Assembly: GCF_025398175.1 (NCBI RefSeq)
Contig: NZ_CP099734.1
Location: 1,488,001-1,552,000, forward strand
Direction: 5' to 3'
Origin: Photobacterium sp. TY1-4
GTDB taxonomy: Bacteria; Pseudomonadota; Gammaproteobacteria; Enterobacterales; Vibrionaceae
DNA: 64,000 bases
Translations under genes and position numbers: made by a program
Notes under the pieces: model-generated
What the model was told of the DNA's origin: nothing
What the model saw: only the letters and a program-made list of their open reading frames with translations
The model's database searches: none
In this document: in pieces, positions 44,112 through 53,764 of the stretch
How the letters are laid out: every line of letters begins with the position of its first letter
Position numbering within the stretch: the stretch's first letter is position 1

Positions 44112-45302
44112 ATGACCACATCTGACAGCCCGAAGCTGAGCTTTCAACTGATCCTGATCCTCGGGGCGATTGCTGCCCTCACGCCTTTAGCCATTGATAT
44201 GTACCTGCCGGCGATGCCGAGCATTGCCAAAGATTTGGGGGTTGTGCCGGGTGCGGTGCAAATTACCCTGACGGCCTATACTGCTGGTTTTGCGGTGGGG
44301 CAGTTGTTGCACGGACCGCTGGCAGACAGCTACGGTCGCCGTCCGATTTTGATTATTGGCGTGCTGTTATTTGCGCTGGCGGCGTGTGTCAGTGCCATGA
44401 GTCAGGGGATCACTGAACTGACCTGGGTTCGGGCAGCGCAAGGGTTCGCCGGGGCTTCGGCTGCGGTCATTATTCAGGCGCTGGTACGGGATATGTTTGA
44501 ACGGGAAGAATTCGCTCGGACCATGTCTTTCATCACGCTGGTGATGACGATTGCGCCGCTGGCGGCGCCGATGATTGGCGGTTATTTGTCGGTGTGGTTT
44601 GGCTGGCGCTCGATCTTCTGGGTGCTGGCAGCGGTTGCGGTCATCGTGATTCTGGCGGTACTCAACAAGATCCCGGAAACTCTGCCGCCGGAGAAACGCT
44701 TGCCGTTTCACCTCGGGGCGACGCTGCGCAATTACGCCCGGATGATGACTACGCCTGTGGCCGTGGGGCTGATCTTCAGCAGCGGTTTTTCATTTGCCGG
44801 AATGTTTACGTTTTTGACGGTTGGCTCGTTTGTCTATATCGATCTCTATCATGTCAGTACCGAGAACTTCGGCCTGTTCTTCGGCCTCAATATTGTGGTG
44901 CTGATCCTGATGACTAGCCTCAACGGTCGGCTGGTACGCAAAATGGGTTCCCACTGGATGCTGCGTCTCGGATTGGGGATCCAATTGCTTGCCGGGGTTG
45001 GCCTGGTGTGTGGTCAGGTGTTTGAGCTGGGTTTGTGGGGTGTGGTGATCCCGGTGATGCTGTTTGTCGGCACAATCTCGATCATCGGCAGTAACACCAT
45101 GGCGTGTCTGCTGGCCAAATATCCGCATATGGCCGGAACGGCTTCTTCGCTGGCCGGCACCATGCGTTTCGGGACCGGGACTCTGGTGGGCGGGGCGGTG
45201 GCGATGATGCCGGACGCCACAGCCTGGCCAATGGCATTGACCATGGCGTCCTGTGCAGTATTATCTGCGGGTTTTTATTGGTTAATGTCGCGAGATGCAT
45301 GA
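44112..45302 (+). CDS. Bcr/CflA-family MFS efflux protein
   Basis: This is a 396-residue drug:proton antiporter with twelve predicted membrane segments. The helix-1 motif reads PLAIDMYLPAMPSIAKDLG, typical of Bcr/CflA, and motif A is LADSYGRRPILI. It probably exports drugs or small metabolites. The next gene starts 8 bp after its stop, so the two form an operon. Confidence 0.9.
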   Translation: MTTSDSPKLSFQLILILGAIAALTPLAIDMYLPAMPSIAKDLGVVPGAVQITLTAYTAGFAVGQLLHGPLADSYGRRPILIIGVLLFALAACVSAMSQGITELTWVRAAQGFAGASAAVIIQALVRDMFEREEFARTMSFITLVMTIAPLAAPMIGGYLSVWFGWRSIFWVLAAVAVIVILAVLNKIPETLPPEKRLPFHLGATLRNYARMMTTPVAVGLIFSSGFSFAGMFTFLTVGSFVYIDLYHVSTENFGLFFGLNIVVLILMTSLNGRLVRKMGSHWMLRLGLGIQLLAGVGLVCGQVFELGLWGVVIPVMLFVGTISIIGSNTMACLLAKYPHMAGTASSLAGTMRFGTGTLVGGAVAMMPDATAWPMALTMASCAVLSAGFYWLMSRDA

Positions 45303-45310
45303 GGAGCCAC

Positions 45311-45967
45311 ATGGCAGTTTATATTGAAGAGATCGGAAAATTGGTCTCTGACGGGTTGAGTGAGCTGGCTGAGTCGGTTGAAAGTGGAAAAACACCGGGT
45401 AACCCGGTGAGTGAAACGCACTTTCTCAGCGCCTGGGTCACGAAGTCTATCAAGCAGCAGCGTTACGACCATAGTGTGGCAAAAACGTTACTGGCCTGGC
45501 AGCAGCAGGCTCGCAGTATGGGTAAGAATGCCCAGTTGAAACAGCAGTTTGTGCAGATCCGCAACACCCTGACAGGGTTGAACCCGGCCGAGGGGCTGAC
45601 CGCGGCGGTGACTGCTGCGCAGATCCAGGCGTTGTATCAGGCGTTGACTTCGGCAGACTGGCTGGTAACGACCGAGTTTGAAGTGAACCGTAAGGTCACC
45701 CATCATACCGACGGCCAGGCATCGCTGGTGGTGTGTGCCAAACAATACCGGGAAGGCATTGCCGAGTCCGGTGACGTGGTGAAGCCACTGTCGTTGTATC
45801 TGCGCGGGGATGCCAAAGCAGTGATTGATGCGGCATACCAGCACGGTTTGTTGTTGTTTAAAGTCACGGACTACAAGTCGAAGGTGAAGTATCACGGCGA
45901 GTATGTGGTTTATCCGTGTAACCACGGGACGCATTTGCCGGAGTTGCCGACGCAAGCGGCGCAGTAA
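45311..45967 (+). CDS. DUF2913-like protein
   Basis: This is a 218-residue soluble protein. Its sequence (SETHFLSAWVTKSIKQQRYD near residues 34-53, KVTHHTDGQASLVVCAKQY and PLSLYLRGDAKAVIDAAYQHGLL) fits what I know of DUF2913, a Vibrionaceae family without assigned function. The ATG at 45311 follows GAGGAG at 4 nt. A longer open frame runs upstream inside the efflux gene but is a shadow. A terminator follows. Confidence 0.75.
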   Translation: MAVYIEEIGKLVSDGLSELAESVESGKTPGNPVSETHFLSAWVTKSIKQQRYDHSVAKTLLAWQQQARSMGKNAQLKQQFVQIRNTLTGLNPAEGLTAAVTAAQIQALYQALTSADWLVTTEFEVNRKVTHHTDGQASLVVCAKQYREGIAESGDVVKPLSLYLRGDAKAVIDAAYQHGLLLFKVTDYKSKVKYHGEYVVYPCNHGTHLPELPTQAAQ

Positions 45968-45991
45968 TGCAGATGTCACAAGATACGTAAA

Positions 45992-46025
45992 CACGGGGAG
46001 GCGGCAACGTCTCCCCGTTTGTTTT
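45992..46025 (+). terminator. Terminator after DUF2913-like gene
   Basis: The 8-bp stem ACGGGGAG/CTCCCCGT has a 10-nt loop and is followed by TTGTTTTG. Confidence 0.8.
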
Positions 46026-46139
46026 GATAGGCTGTGCTTCCGGGTTCAGCACCCGTGTCCTGCTCTTGTATTTCTGTTGTTTCGCTGTTGTTTCGCTGTT
46101 GTATTATGGTGTCTTGTTTTTCGTCGCCTTCGCAAGACG

Positions 46140-47600
46140 TTATTCCGTGACGGACTTGCCCTCCCGGGCGTCGGCCTGGCAGCGTTTGACAATGGCATGG
46201 GTCATGCCTTTAAAAATGAACAGGTGGGCTGGCATCATGGCAAACCAGTACATCAGTCCGGCAAAACCGGCCGGATGCCACCAGGCCCGGATGTCGAGCT
46301 CCCGGTACTCACCTAAATCTCGGATGGTAAATTCCAGTCGCCCCAGACCGGGCGCTTTCATCCCGAACAGCAGCGAGAGAAAGCGGTTCGGCTCTAAGTT
46401 GATCACTTTCCAGGAATCCAACCGGTCACCCAATGCCAGTGAGTCGGGATCGCGGCGATAACGGTTCAGCGCTTCTCCGCCTGCGGCATAATCAAGCCAT
46501 TCCCGAAGCCGCCACAGGGCATTGGCGTAAAAGTAGCCGGGATCGCCGCCCAGTTGCTGAATTTGTTGCCAGAGTTGCTCCGGTGTGGCATTGGTTTTCA
46601 GGGTGTATCCGGCTTGCTTGGGGTAGTACCCATAGCCCGGTTGCCAGCGGGCGAGGGCATCGGGGTCAAATCCCCAGATTTCATTACGAACGACTTCACT
46701 TTCATGGCCCAGACATTCTTGTACGGCTTCATCGTAGCTGAGGAGCGTTTGGGGGATCAGGGACTGAATGGCGGAGCTGTTGGCTGCCAGATCGAGCTGC
46801 AATCCGCCGATCAGCGCCCGGGCAATATTGGTCGGCACCGATGTGATAAATTTCAGCCAGTACGCGGCAATGCTGGGGGTCAGGAGAGCCAGCGGCACAA
46901 TGCGGACCTGTTTTCCGGCGTGCTTGCCCAGAATACGCATTTGATCGGCATAGGTCAGGATCTCCGGGCCGGTGACATCAAAAATCTGATGGCGACAGGG
47001 GGTAAAGTGCAGCAACTCCTGGAGGTAGTACAGCAGATTGCGCAGTGCGATGGGGGCGTTGCGGGATTTGACCCACTTGGGCGCAATCATCACCGGGAGG
47101 TGAAACACAAAATCACGCATCACTTCGAAGGCGGCGGAGCCCGGTCCGACGATAATCCCGGCCCGGAGCTCTGTTACGGGGATCCCGCTGTCGCGGAGGA
47201 TCTCGCCAGTGGCTTTTCGGGCCGACAGATGTTTGGAATGGCCTTGTTTGGCTTGCAACGCGCCGAGGTAAATCACCCGCTGAACCGTACTTCGTTTCAG
47301 GGCAGCACTGAAGTTACGCGCGGCATCGATTTCGATATCAATAAAGTCATGGCCGTGGTTCATGCCATGCACCAGAAAAAAAACCACGTCGACATCGGCA
47401 AGCAGCGACGCTAAGTCTGTGGTCAGGTTTAAATCCAGTTCAACCAGCGATACGTTGGGAAGTTCGCCCCAGCCCCGCTTGCGCAGCAGACTCAGGTTCC
47501 GGCCGGTGGCCCTGACCTGATAGCCACTGCTGGACAACGCCGGAACCAGGTGGCTGCCGACATAGCCGGAGGCCCCGACAACCAGAATTGTTTTACTCAT
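46140..47600 (-). CDS. NAD(P)-binding epimerase-like protein with DUF2867 domain
   Basis: This is a 486-residue fusion-type protein. The N-terminal half is an atypical SDR/NmrA-like Rossmann fold (VVGASGYVGSHLVPALSSSGY, VVFFLVHGMNH). The C-terminal DUF2867 domain (about residues 330-475) has WGFDPDALARWQPGYGYYPK and LGRLEFTIRD. Such proteins are common in gammaproteobacteria; substrate is unknown. It is divergent from the MATE gene. Confidence 0.85.
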   Translation of the reverse strand: MSKTILVVGASGYVGSHLVPALSSSGYQVRATGRNLSLLRKRGWGELPNVSLVELDLNLTTDLASLLADVDVVFFLVHGMNHGHDFIDIEIDAARNFSAALKRSTVQRVIYLGALQAKQGHSKHLSARKATGEILRDSGIPVTELRAGIIVGPGSAAFEVMRDFVFHLPVMIAPKWVKSRNAPIALRNLLYYLQELLHFTPCRHQIFDVTGPEILTYADQMRILGKHAGKQVRIVPLALLTPSIAAYWLKFITSVPTNIARALIGGLQLDLAANSSAIQSLIPQTLLSYDEAVQECLGHESEVVRNEIWGFDPDALARWQPGYGYYPKQAGYTLKTNATPEQLWQQIQQLGGDPGYFYANALWRLREWLDYAAGGEALNRYRRDPDSLALGDRLDSWKVINLEPNRFLSLLFGMKAPGLGRLEFTIRDLGEYRELDIRAWWHPAGFAGLMYWFAMMPAHLFIFKGMTHAIVKRCQADAREGKSVTE

Positions 47601-47895
47601 GGATGGTCATGCTCCCTGCAACTAAACCCTGAATACAGGTACTGCCGTGCCCGGCCAAACAGATCACGGCGACACTTTGCGAGAGGGAAGCCGATGATAA
47701 ATTAATAAAATTGGTTGTTTATAAAACTGTAGCGGATAAAATTCGAACTGTCTTCGCCATTGATCGTGATTGCTTTCAACCGCTTGCTCTCAAACCCGCT
47801 TTCAGGGCTGGTTTTCAAGAGCAGGATTTCACGATCGGGCCTCAAGACGATTCCGTCTTTGTCCTGTAGTCGGCCTCGCCCGTTGGTAATCCGAA

Positions 47896-49266
47896 ATGAA
47901 AACTATCCTGCGCCATTTCCAAGGTGAATTTCTTCGCCGCTTATTGTTGATCGCTTTTCCGATCGCTTTGCAAACCATGCTGTTTTCCAGCCGCAGCCTG
48001 GTTGACATTATGATGCTGGGCCAGTTGGGGGAGCTGGATGTGGCCGCAATCGGCATTGCCGGCCGGGCGGTATTTGTCGCGACCCTGATGATCTTCGGTG
48101 TCACGACCGGCGGGGCATTGCTGACGGCGCAATACTGGGGGGCCGGCAATCACCAGGGGGTCCGACAAAGTACCGCGCTGACGATCCTGATGACCTTGCT
48201 CGCTGCATTGGGAGCCGGGCTGATTTTCCTGTTTGCGCCGCAAGCGGTGATCGGCATGGCGACAAATTCTGAAGTGGTGATTGCCCTTGGCTCTGAGTAC
48301 CTGATGATCACCGCGTTTAGCCTGTTTACCATGGCCTGGGGCAGCAGTATTGCGGTCGGCCTGCGGGCGATGCACCAACCGGGCATTGCGACCATCTTCA
48401 GTGCCATTGGCATTGTGTTGAACATTTTCCTGAACTGGGTGCTGATTTTCGGCCACTTCGGGTTTCCGGCGCTGGGGATTGCCGGGGCGGCCTGGGCGAC
48501 GCTGCTGAGTGGTTTAATTGAGGCCGTGTTGCTGTATGTCTATCTCAGCCACCGCCGGCATCTCCTGGCGATGAACTTGCGGCTGCTGCTGGGGGCGGTG
48601 GAACTGGGCAAGATCCGCCGATTCCTCTCACTGTCGATGCCGACGACGTTCAACCACTTGGCGTGGTCGATGGGTATTTTTGCCTATCACGCTATTATCG
48701 GACAATCCGGCGTAGAAGGGCTGGCCGCGTTGTCGGTAATGACGCCGATTGAGTCTTTTGCCCTGGCACTGCTGATCGGTATTTCCAATGCTTCGGCGGT
48801 GTTGATCGGCAACCAGCTCGGCGCGAACAACCATGAGGCGGCATACTATCAGGCTTGGGCGGTGTCTCTGTTTAACTTCTGCTGCGCCGTGGTGGTGGCT
48901 TTGGTGATGGTGCTGTGCAAAGATCTGGTATTGGACCTGTTTTCGGCGTTATCCGGCGAGAGTCGCGCGCTGGCAGAGCATTTCTTCCTGATCTTCGCCG
49001 TGGCCGTGGTGGTGAAAAGTATTCCGATGACGATGATTGTCGGCGTGCTTCGCGCGGGTGGGGATATTCGGTTTTGCCTGTATCAGGATATGGTCGCGCA
49101 GTGGCTGGTCGGCATCCCGCTGACGGCTTTCTGTGCCTTTATCTTGCAATTACCGTTAGAATGGATTTATGCCATGTTAATTGTGGAAGAGCTGGTGAAG
49201 TCTGTCGGCTCGACGATTCGGCTTAAGTCCCGTTCATGGATGAATAACCTGGTGGCTGACGGTTAA
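47896..49266 (+). CDS. MATE-family efflux transporter
   Basis: This is a 456-residue membrane protein with twelve predicted helices and a two-fold repeat. The N-half carries FPIALQTMLFSSRSLVDIMMLGQLG and the C-half SLSMPTTFNHLAWSMGIFAY. MATE proteins export cationic drugs or metabolites using Na+ or H+. It is not obviously NorM by sequence and specificity cannot be called. A hairpin lies 140 bp downstream. Confidence 0.88.
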   Translation: MKTILRHFQGEFLRRLLLIAFPIALQTMLFSSRSLVDIMMLGQLGELDVAAIGIAGRAVFVATLMIFGVTTGGALLTAQYWGAGNHQGVRQSTALTILMTLLAALGAGLIFLFAPQAVIGMATNSEVVIALGSEYLMITAFSLFTMAWGSSIAVGLRAMHQPGIATIFSAIGIVLNIFLNWVLIFGHFGFPALGIAGAAWATLLSGLIEAVLLYVYLSHRRHLLAMNLRLLLGAVELGKIRRFLSLSMPTTFNHLAWSMGIFAYHAIIGQSGVEGLAALSVMTPIESFALALLIGISNASAVLIGNQLGANNHEAAYYQAWAVSLFNFCCAVVVALVMVLCKDLVLDLFSALSGESRALAEHFFLIFAVAVVVKSIPMTMIVGVLRAGGDIRFCLYQDMVAQWLVGIPLTAFCAFILQLPLEWIYAMLIVEELVKSVGSTIRLKSRSWMNNLVADG

Positions 49267-49407
49267 GCTTTCATTGGGGCTGATTGGTCTGACAGGGACG
49301 CGTGGTATGGATAAAGTTTATTGATTTTTAAGAACTTTGTGGTTGAGGATTAAACGGACTGTTTAATTTGTAGATGGTTTGAAACGTATGACGCCAAAAT
49401 GGCGGAT

Positions 49408-49441
49408 AAGCCGGGTAAAGTACTTTCTCATGCCCCGGCTT
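49408..49441 (+). terminator. Possible terminator after the MATE gene
   Basis: The 8-bp stem AAGCCGGG/CCCGGCTT has an 18-nt loop and only a short T tail. Confidence 0.35.
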
Positions 49442-49490
49442 TGCTGTACATTTCGTTTCCGAAACCACCTACAAACGTTTGGGGAATTGG

Positions 49491-50162
49491 ATGTTACGAC
49501 TCGTGGAGCTGTGCAAAGGCTATCAGGATGGGGCTGAATACCATTCTGTACTGCAGGGTGCAGAGCTGGCGCTGAATCAAGGTGAGCAATTGGCCCTGAT
49601 GGGTGAAAGCGGCTCGGGCAAGAGTACCCTGCTGAACCTGATTGCCGGGCTGGATACGGTGGACTCCGGCGAAGTCTGGCTGGGGGAAACGCCAATTCAT
49701 GCCATCACCGAGCGGGAGCGGACAGCGTTCCGTCGTAACAATATTGGTCTTGTTTTTCAACAGTTTAACTTACTCCCGACGCTGACAACCGCCGATAACA
49801 TCCGTTTTTGCCGCCAACTCAAAGGGCTGGACGAAAAACCGGAGTTATGGCGTCAGATTATCTCGGCGCTGGATCTCATGCCGTTGCTCGGCCGCTACCC
49901 GGAAGAGATGTCCGGTGGCCAGCAACAGCGGGCGGCAATCGCCCGGGCGCTGTATATGGAGCCGCAAATTCTGTTGGCGGATGAGCCGACCGGCAGCCTG
50001 GATGAGCGTAACGCCGGGGCGGTGATCCGCTTGCTGGTGAACCTGACCCGTCAGCTCGATTGTACCCTGTTGCTGGTCACGCACAGTAAGCAGGTTGCTG
50101 AGCACATGAGTGGCTGTATTCGACTGCAGGGAGGTCAACTGCATGTTCAGCCCCGTAGCTAA
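49491..50162 (+). CDS. ABC transporter ATPase (AttE-like)
   Basis: This is a 223-residue LolD/MacB-type ATP-binding protein: Walker A GESGSGKST, signature SGGQQQR, Walker B ILLADEP, with the Q-loop in VFQQFNLLP. The ATG at 49491 has GGGG upstream. It is first in a four-function set with the FtsX-like permease and a lipoprotein of the AttH type. The AttEFGH system is a Vibrio-type ABC set of unclear substrate. It overlaps the permease gene by 20 nt. Confidence 0.88.
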   Translation: MLRLVELCKGYQDGAEYHSVLQGAELALNQGEQLALMGESGSGKSTLLNLIAGLDTVDSGEVWLGETPIHAITERERTAFRRNNIGLVFQQFNLLPTLTTADNIRFCRQLKGLDEKPELWRQIISALDLMPLLGRYPEEMSGGQQQRAAIARALYMEPQILLADEPTGSLDERNAGAVIRLLVNLTRQLDCTLLLVTHSKQVAEHMSGCIRLQGGQLHVQPRS

Positions 50163-52602
50163 GGCGCTCTGGGGGCACTATAAACGCCACCCGTTTCAAA
50201 TTGTGTTGGTGTGGCTGGGCCTGACGCTCGGCATCGCCTTGCTGGTCGGCGTCATGGGCGTCAATCAGCAAGCCAGGGAAAGCTACCGCCAGGGCGAGCA
50301 ACTTTTTTCCAATCCTTTTCCTTACCGAATTCGTCATCAGCAACCGGCCATGAAAGTGCCTCAGGCTTTCTATATTGATCTGCGCCGGGCCGGCTTTTCC
50401 CAATGCGTTCCGATGGATCAACACCGGGTGGTGACCGATGACAATCGGGACTATGAGATCGTCGGCATTGATCCGGTGGCGATGATGTCTAGTTTCAAAG
50501 TACGCGCTACGGCTGACCGTCAGGTGCAGATGCTCTCGCTGATGCAGCCGCCGTATCCGATCATGGTTGGCGAGCAACTGGCGTACTATATGGGTGTTGA
50601 GGACGGGCAGTTTCTCAAGCTCGACAACGGCAAATCGATAGGCCCGCTACGGGTGGTTGAAGAAGAGCGGGTCCGTGGTCCGCGGATGATCGCCGATATG
50701 GCGGTGATCCGGGATCTGTATCCGAGTGCCGGGTTGTCTGCCATTCTGTGTGCCGAGATGTCTCATGAGCGGTTAAATCAACTGGCCGCCGAACTCCCCC
50801 CCGCCTTGCAGCTGGAGCACAACCAGAGTGAGACGCTGGAGCCGCTTACCGATGCGTTTCACCTGAACCTGTTTGCGATGGGGATGCTGGCGTTTGTGGT
50901 CGGTTTGTTCATCTTCTATCAGGCAATGTCGCTCTCGCTGACCCAGCGCCAGCCGCTGGTCGGACTGTTGCGCCAGGCCGGGGTCTCGGGCACGCAACTG
51001 ACTCAGGCGTTGCTGCTGGAGCTGCTGGGGTGGATTGTTTTGGGTCTGATTGGCGGCAACTTGCTGGGATTGGTGCTGGCGCAGCAGCTGCTGCCGTCCG
51101 TTGCGGAGACGCTGAACAACCTGTACGGGGCTAACGTCAGCCTGGAAGTGGCGTGGCACTGGCAATGGGGGCTGGCGTCGCTGGCCATCGCCATGTGTGG
51201 CTGTTTGCTGTCCTGCGGCTGGCCGTTGATCCGTCTGATCAAAACCCAGCCGGCCCGGTTGTCGACCCATATGGCGCTGGTGCGTTTCAGCGGGCGGGAG
51301 TTCGCCTGGCAGGCTTTCTTCTCCTGTCTCTTTATTGCAGCGGCCTGGGGCGTATTTCAGTTGCCGCATGGTCAGTTGGCCGGATTTGTCCTGATTGCCT
51401 TTATTCTGATTGCTTCGGCGCTGGTGATGCCGTTCTTGCTGTGGCAGTTGTTCAGGAGTCTGGGGTTACTCGTGCGCTCGGCCAGGTTGCGTTGGTTCTT
51501 CTCGGACGCTGCCGCCAGTCTGAGTTATCGTGGCGTTGCTTCGATGGCCTTTATGCTGGCACTGGCCTCGAACATCGGGATGGAAACCATGGTCGGCAGT
51601 TTTCGCAGTACCACTCAGGTCTGGCTGGATCAGCGGCTGGCGGCGGACATTTACGTGCGCCCGTCGATGAACGTTGCCCCGCGTATCGCCCAGTGGCTGG
51701 AGAAACGCGATGATGTGCGTCAGGTCTGGTGGCAGTGGCGAAAAGAGCTACCGACGGATGAAGGCACCCTGCAGGTGGTCAGTATTGGCGGGACGCAACA
51801 GGAGCAGGAGGCACTGTCGATCAAGGTTGCGATCCCCGAATACTGGCAAAAGCTTCACCATCAGCGGGCGGTGCTGGTGAGTGAATCACTGGCGCTTAAG
51901 CGCGGCTGGCAACCGGGTCAGCACATCAACCTGCCGTCTCCGATAAATGAGCGCTGGCAGATTGCCGGGATTTACTACGACTACGGCAACCCATATGGCC
52001 AGATCATGATGTCGCATAAACGCTGGCAGACCTTGTGGCCGCAGAACGGACAGGTCGGCTTGGCCGTTCATCTGAAGCCGGGTACGGATAGCATGGATGT
52101 GATGAAAGCCATTGGCGAGCGTTTCCGTTTGCCGCCGGAGCGGGTGCGTAACAATGTCGAACTGATGGCGCAGGCGATGCGGGTGTTTGACCGCACCTTC
52201 ATCATTACCGCGACGCTGGGCAAACTGACGCTATTTGTGGCGGTCTGCGGCTTATTCTTTGCCACGGTTGCCGGTGAAGTCTCCCGTCAGCGCCAGTTCG
52301 CCCTGTTGCGCTGTATGGGTATGACGGGCCGTGAACTGGCTTTGCTTGGCGGGGGACAACTTCTGCTGATCGGGCTGCTGACATCGATCATCGCATTGCC
52401 GCTGGGGCTGATCCTCGCCCAGTTGCTCATCGACGTGGTGTTGAAATATTCGTTTGGCTGGACCATGCCGGTGCAGTATTTCCCGTTTGAGTATCTGACT
52501 TCGCTGGGCTCGGCGCTCGTCGTCCTGCTGGCCGCAGGCGCCTGGCCGGTCTGGCGGCTAGTGAAGCGATCGGCCATCCTGTCACTGCGGGAGGCTTTCT
52601 GA
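50143..52602 (+). CDS. FtsX-like ABC permease (AttF/AttG-like, two-repeat)
   Basis: This is an 819-residue permease with two FtsX-type units. One helix lies at about residues 21-42, with triads near 245-330 and at the C-terminus (GKLTLFVAVCGLFFATVAGEVSRQRQFALLRCMGMTGREL). Long extracytoplasmic domains lie between. Its length suggests it combines the AttF and AttG roles. GGAGG lies 8 nt before the ATG at 50143, within the ATPase gene. The stop codon overlaps the lipoprotein start (TGATG). Confidence 0.85.
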   Translation: MFSPVAKALWGHYKRHPFQIVLVWLGLTLGIALLVGVMGVNQQARESYRQGEQLFSNPFPYRIRHQQPAMKVPQAFYIDLRRAGFSQCVPMDQHRVVTDDNRDYEIVGIDPVAMMSSFKVRATADRQVQMLSLMQPPYPIMVGEQLAYYMGVEDGQFLKLDNGKSIGPLRVVEEERVRGPRMIADMAVIRDLYPSAGLSAILCAEMSHERLNQLAAELPPALQLEHNQSETLEPLTDAFHLNLFAMGMLAFVVGLFIFYQAMSLSLTQRQPLVGLLRQAGVSGTQLTQALLLELLGWIVLGLIGGNLLGLVLAQQLLPSVAETLNNLYGANVSLEVAWHWQWGLASLAIAMCGCLLSCGWPLIRLIKTQPARLSTHMALVRFSGREFAWQAFFSCLFIAAAWGVFQLPHGQLAGFVLIAFILIASALVMPFLLWQLFRSLGLLVRSARLRWFFSDAAASLSYRGVASMAFMLALASNIGMETMVGSFRSTTQVWLDQRLAADIYVRPSMNVAPRIAQWLEKRDDVRQVWWQWRKELPTDEGTLQVVSIGGTQQEQEALSIKVAIPEYWQKLHHQRAVLVSESLALKRGWQPGQHINLPSPINERWQIAGIYYDYGNPYGQIMMSHKRWQTLWPQNGQVGLAVHLKPGTDSMDVMKAIGERFRLPPERVRNNVELMAQAMRVFDRTFIITATLGKLTLFVAVCGLFFATVAGEVSRQRQFALLRCMGMTGRELALLGGGQLLLIGLLTSIIALPLGLILAQLLIDVVLKYSFGWTMPVQYFPFEYLTSLGSALVVLLAAGAWPVWRLVKRSAILSLREAF

Positions 52603-53696
52603 TGCGGAGCAGGCTATTAGTGCTGTGGCTGACGGGGTTATTGCTGACCGCCGGGTTACTGGGGTGTGAGCCTGCTGAGCAGGAGCGGGCCAATACGGTC
52701 GAAATCCTGAGCCAGGGACTCGACGCCGACGATCAGAATTTTGCAGCCGTTGTACCCGGCAAGACCTGGCAGTTTCCGCAGGATCATCTCAGCCATCCGA
52801 GCTTTAAAACAGAGTGGTGGTATCTGACGGCGAACCTGACTTCACCGGAAGGAAAAACCTTCGGTGTTCAGTGGACTTTATTTCGTTTTGCCGGTCGGAA
52901 TACGGCCGAGGCTGGCTGGCACAGCCCGCAAATGTACATGGCACATGTGGCGGTGACCGGCGAGAAGCAGCTGTGGCATGCCGAGCGCTTTGCCCGGGGC
53001 GGTATTGGTCAGGCGGGCGTTGCCGGCAATCCATTCCGGGCCTGGCTGGATAACTGGTCATGGCGCTCCGAGGACAGCAACCCGTTTCCGGGGACGCTGT
53101 CGTTTGCGGATGAGCACATGGTCGCAACCCTGCAGGTTCAAAATCAGGGCGCCCTGATTTTTCAGGGAGAGAACGGCTACAGCCGCAAACACGTCAGTCA
53201 GGAGATTGCTTCTTACTATTACAGTGCCCCGTTTCTGCATCTGGAGGGCACGCTGGTGCTGGACGGACTGCCTTATCAGGTCTCCGGACCGGGCTGGCTG
53301 GATCGGGAATGGAGCAGTGAAGGGCTGGCGCAAAGTCAGCTGGGCTGGGACTGGTTCTCGCTGCATCTCGACGATGGCAGTGCCCTGATGCTGTATCAGA
53401 TCCGGGAAGCGGATTCAGTGCCGTATTATTTTGGCTCGCGGAGCTGGCCGGACGGCAGGGTCGTGACGCTCTCGGCGGACGAGATCCGGATGATCCCGAT
53501 TGCCAATGCCCGCCATGAAGGCAAGCTTTACCCGGTGCAGTGGCAGATCGCTGTCCCGAGCCAACAGATTCAAGTGAAAGTGGATGTGGTCCGTAAGGAA
53601 CAATGGTTGCCGTTTATGTTTTCCTATTGGGAAGGCCCGGTCAGGGTCAGCGGCAGTCATACCGGACAGGGATTTATGGAGTTGACCGGCTATTAA
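52602..53696 (+). CDS. AttH-like lipoprotein (CrtC/lipocalin-like)
   Basis: This is a 364-residue lipoprotein. The signal has a lipobox, LLTAGLLGC, with lipidation on the cysteine near residue 22. The body resembles the AttH/CrtC hydroxyneurosporene-synthase-like family (KTEWWYLTANLTS, QWTLFRFA, GPGWLDREWSS). In AttEFGH systems it is the non-membrane partner of the permease. The start shares one base with the permease stop codon. Confidence 0.88.
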   Translation: MRSRLLVLWLTGLLLTAGLLGCEPAEQERANTVEILSQGLDADDQNFAAVVPGKTWQFPQDHLSHPSFKTEWWYLTANLTSPEGKTFGVQWTLFRFAGRNTAEAGWHSPQMYMAHVAVTGEKQLWHAERFARGGIGQAGVAGNPFRAWLDNWSWRSEDSNPFPGTLSFADEHMVATLQVQNQGALIFQGENGYSRKHVSQEIASYYYSAPFLHLEGTLVLDGLPYQVSGPGWLDREWSSEGLAQSQLGWDWFSLHLDDGSALMLYQIREADSVPYYFGSRSWPDGRVVTLSADEIRMIPIANARHEGKLYPVQWQIAVPSQQIQVKVDVVRKEQWLPFMFSYWEGPVRVSGSHTGQGFMELTGY

Positions 53697-53764
53697 GTGG
53701 CGACATCACAGGTGGATGTTGTGCTTGACCGTCGGTTTGCCATAAAAAGAATTAGGATGAAATT

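Noticed and set aside
45104..45310. N-terminal extension of the DUF2913-like gene
   Set aside because: It lies wholly inside the efflux gene in another frame, and the ATG at 45311 has a strong ribosome site.
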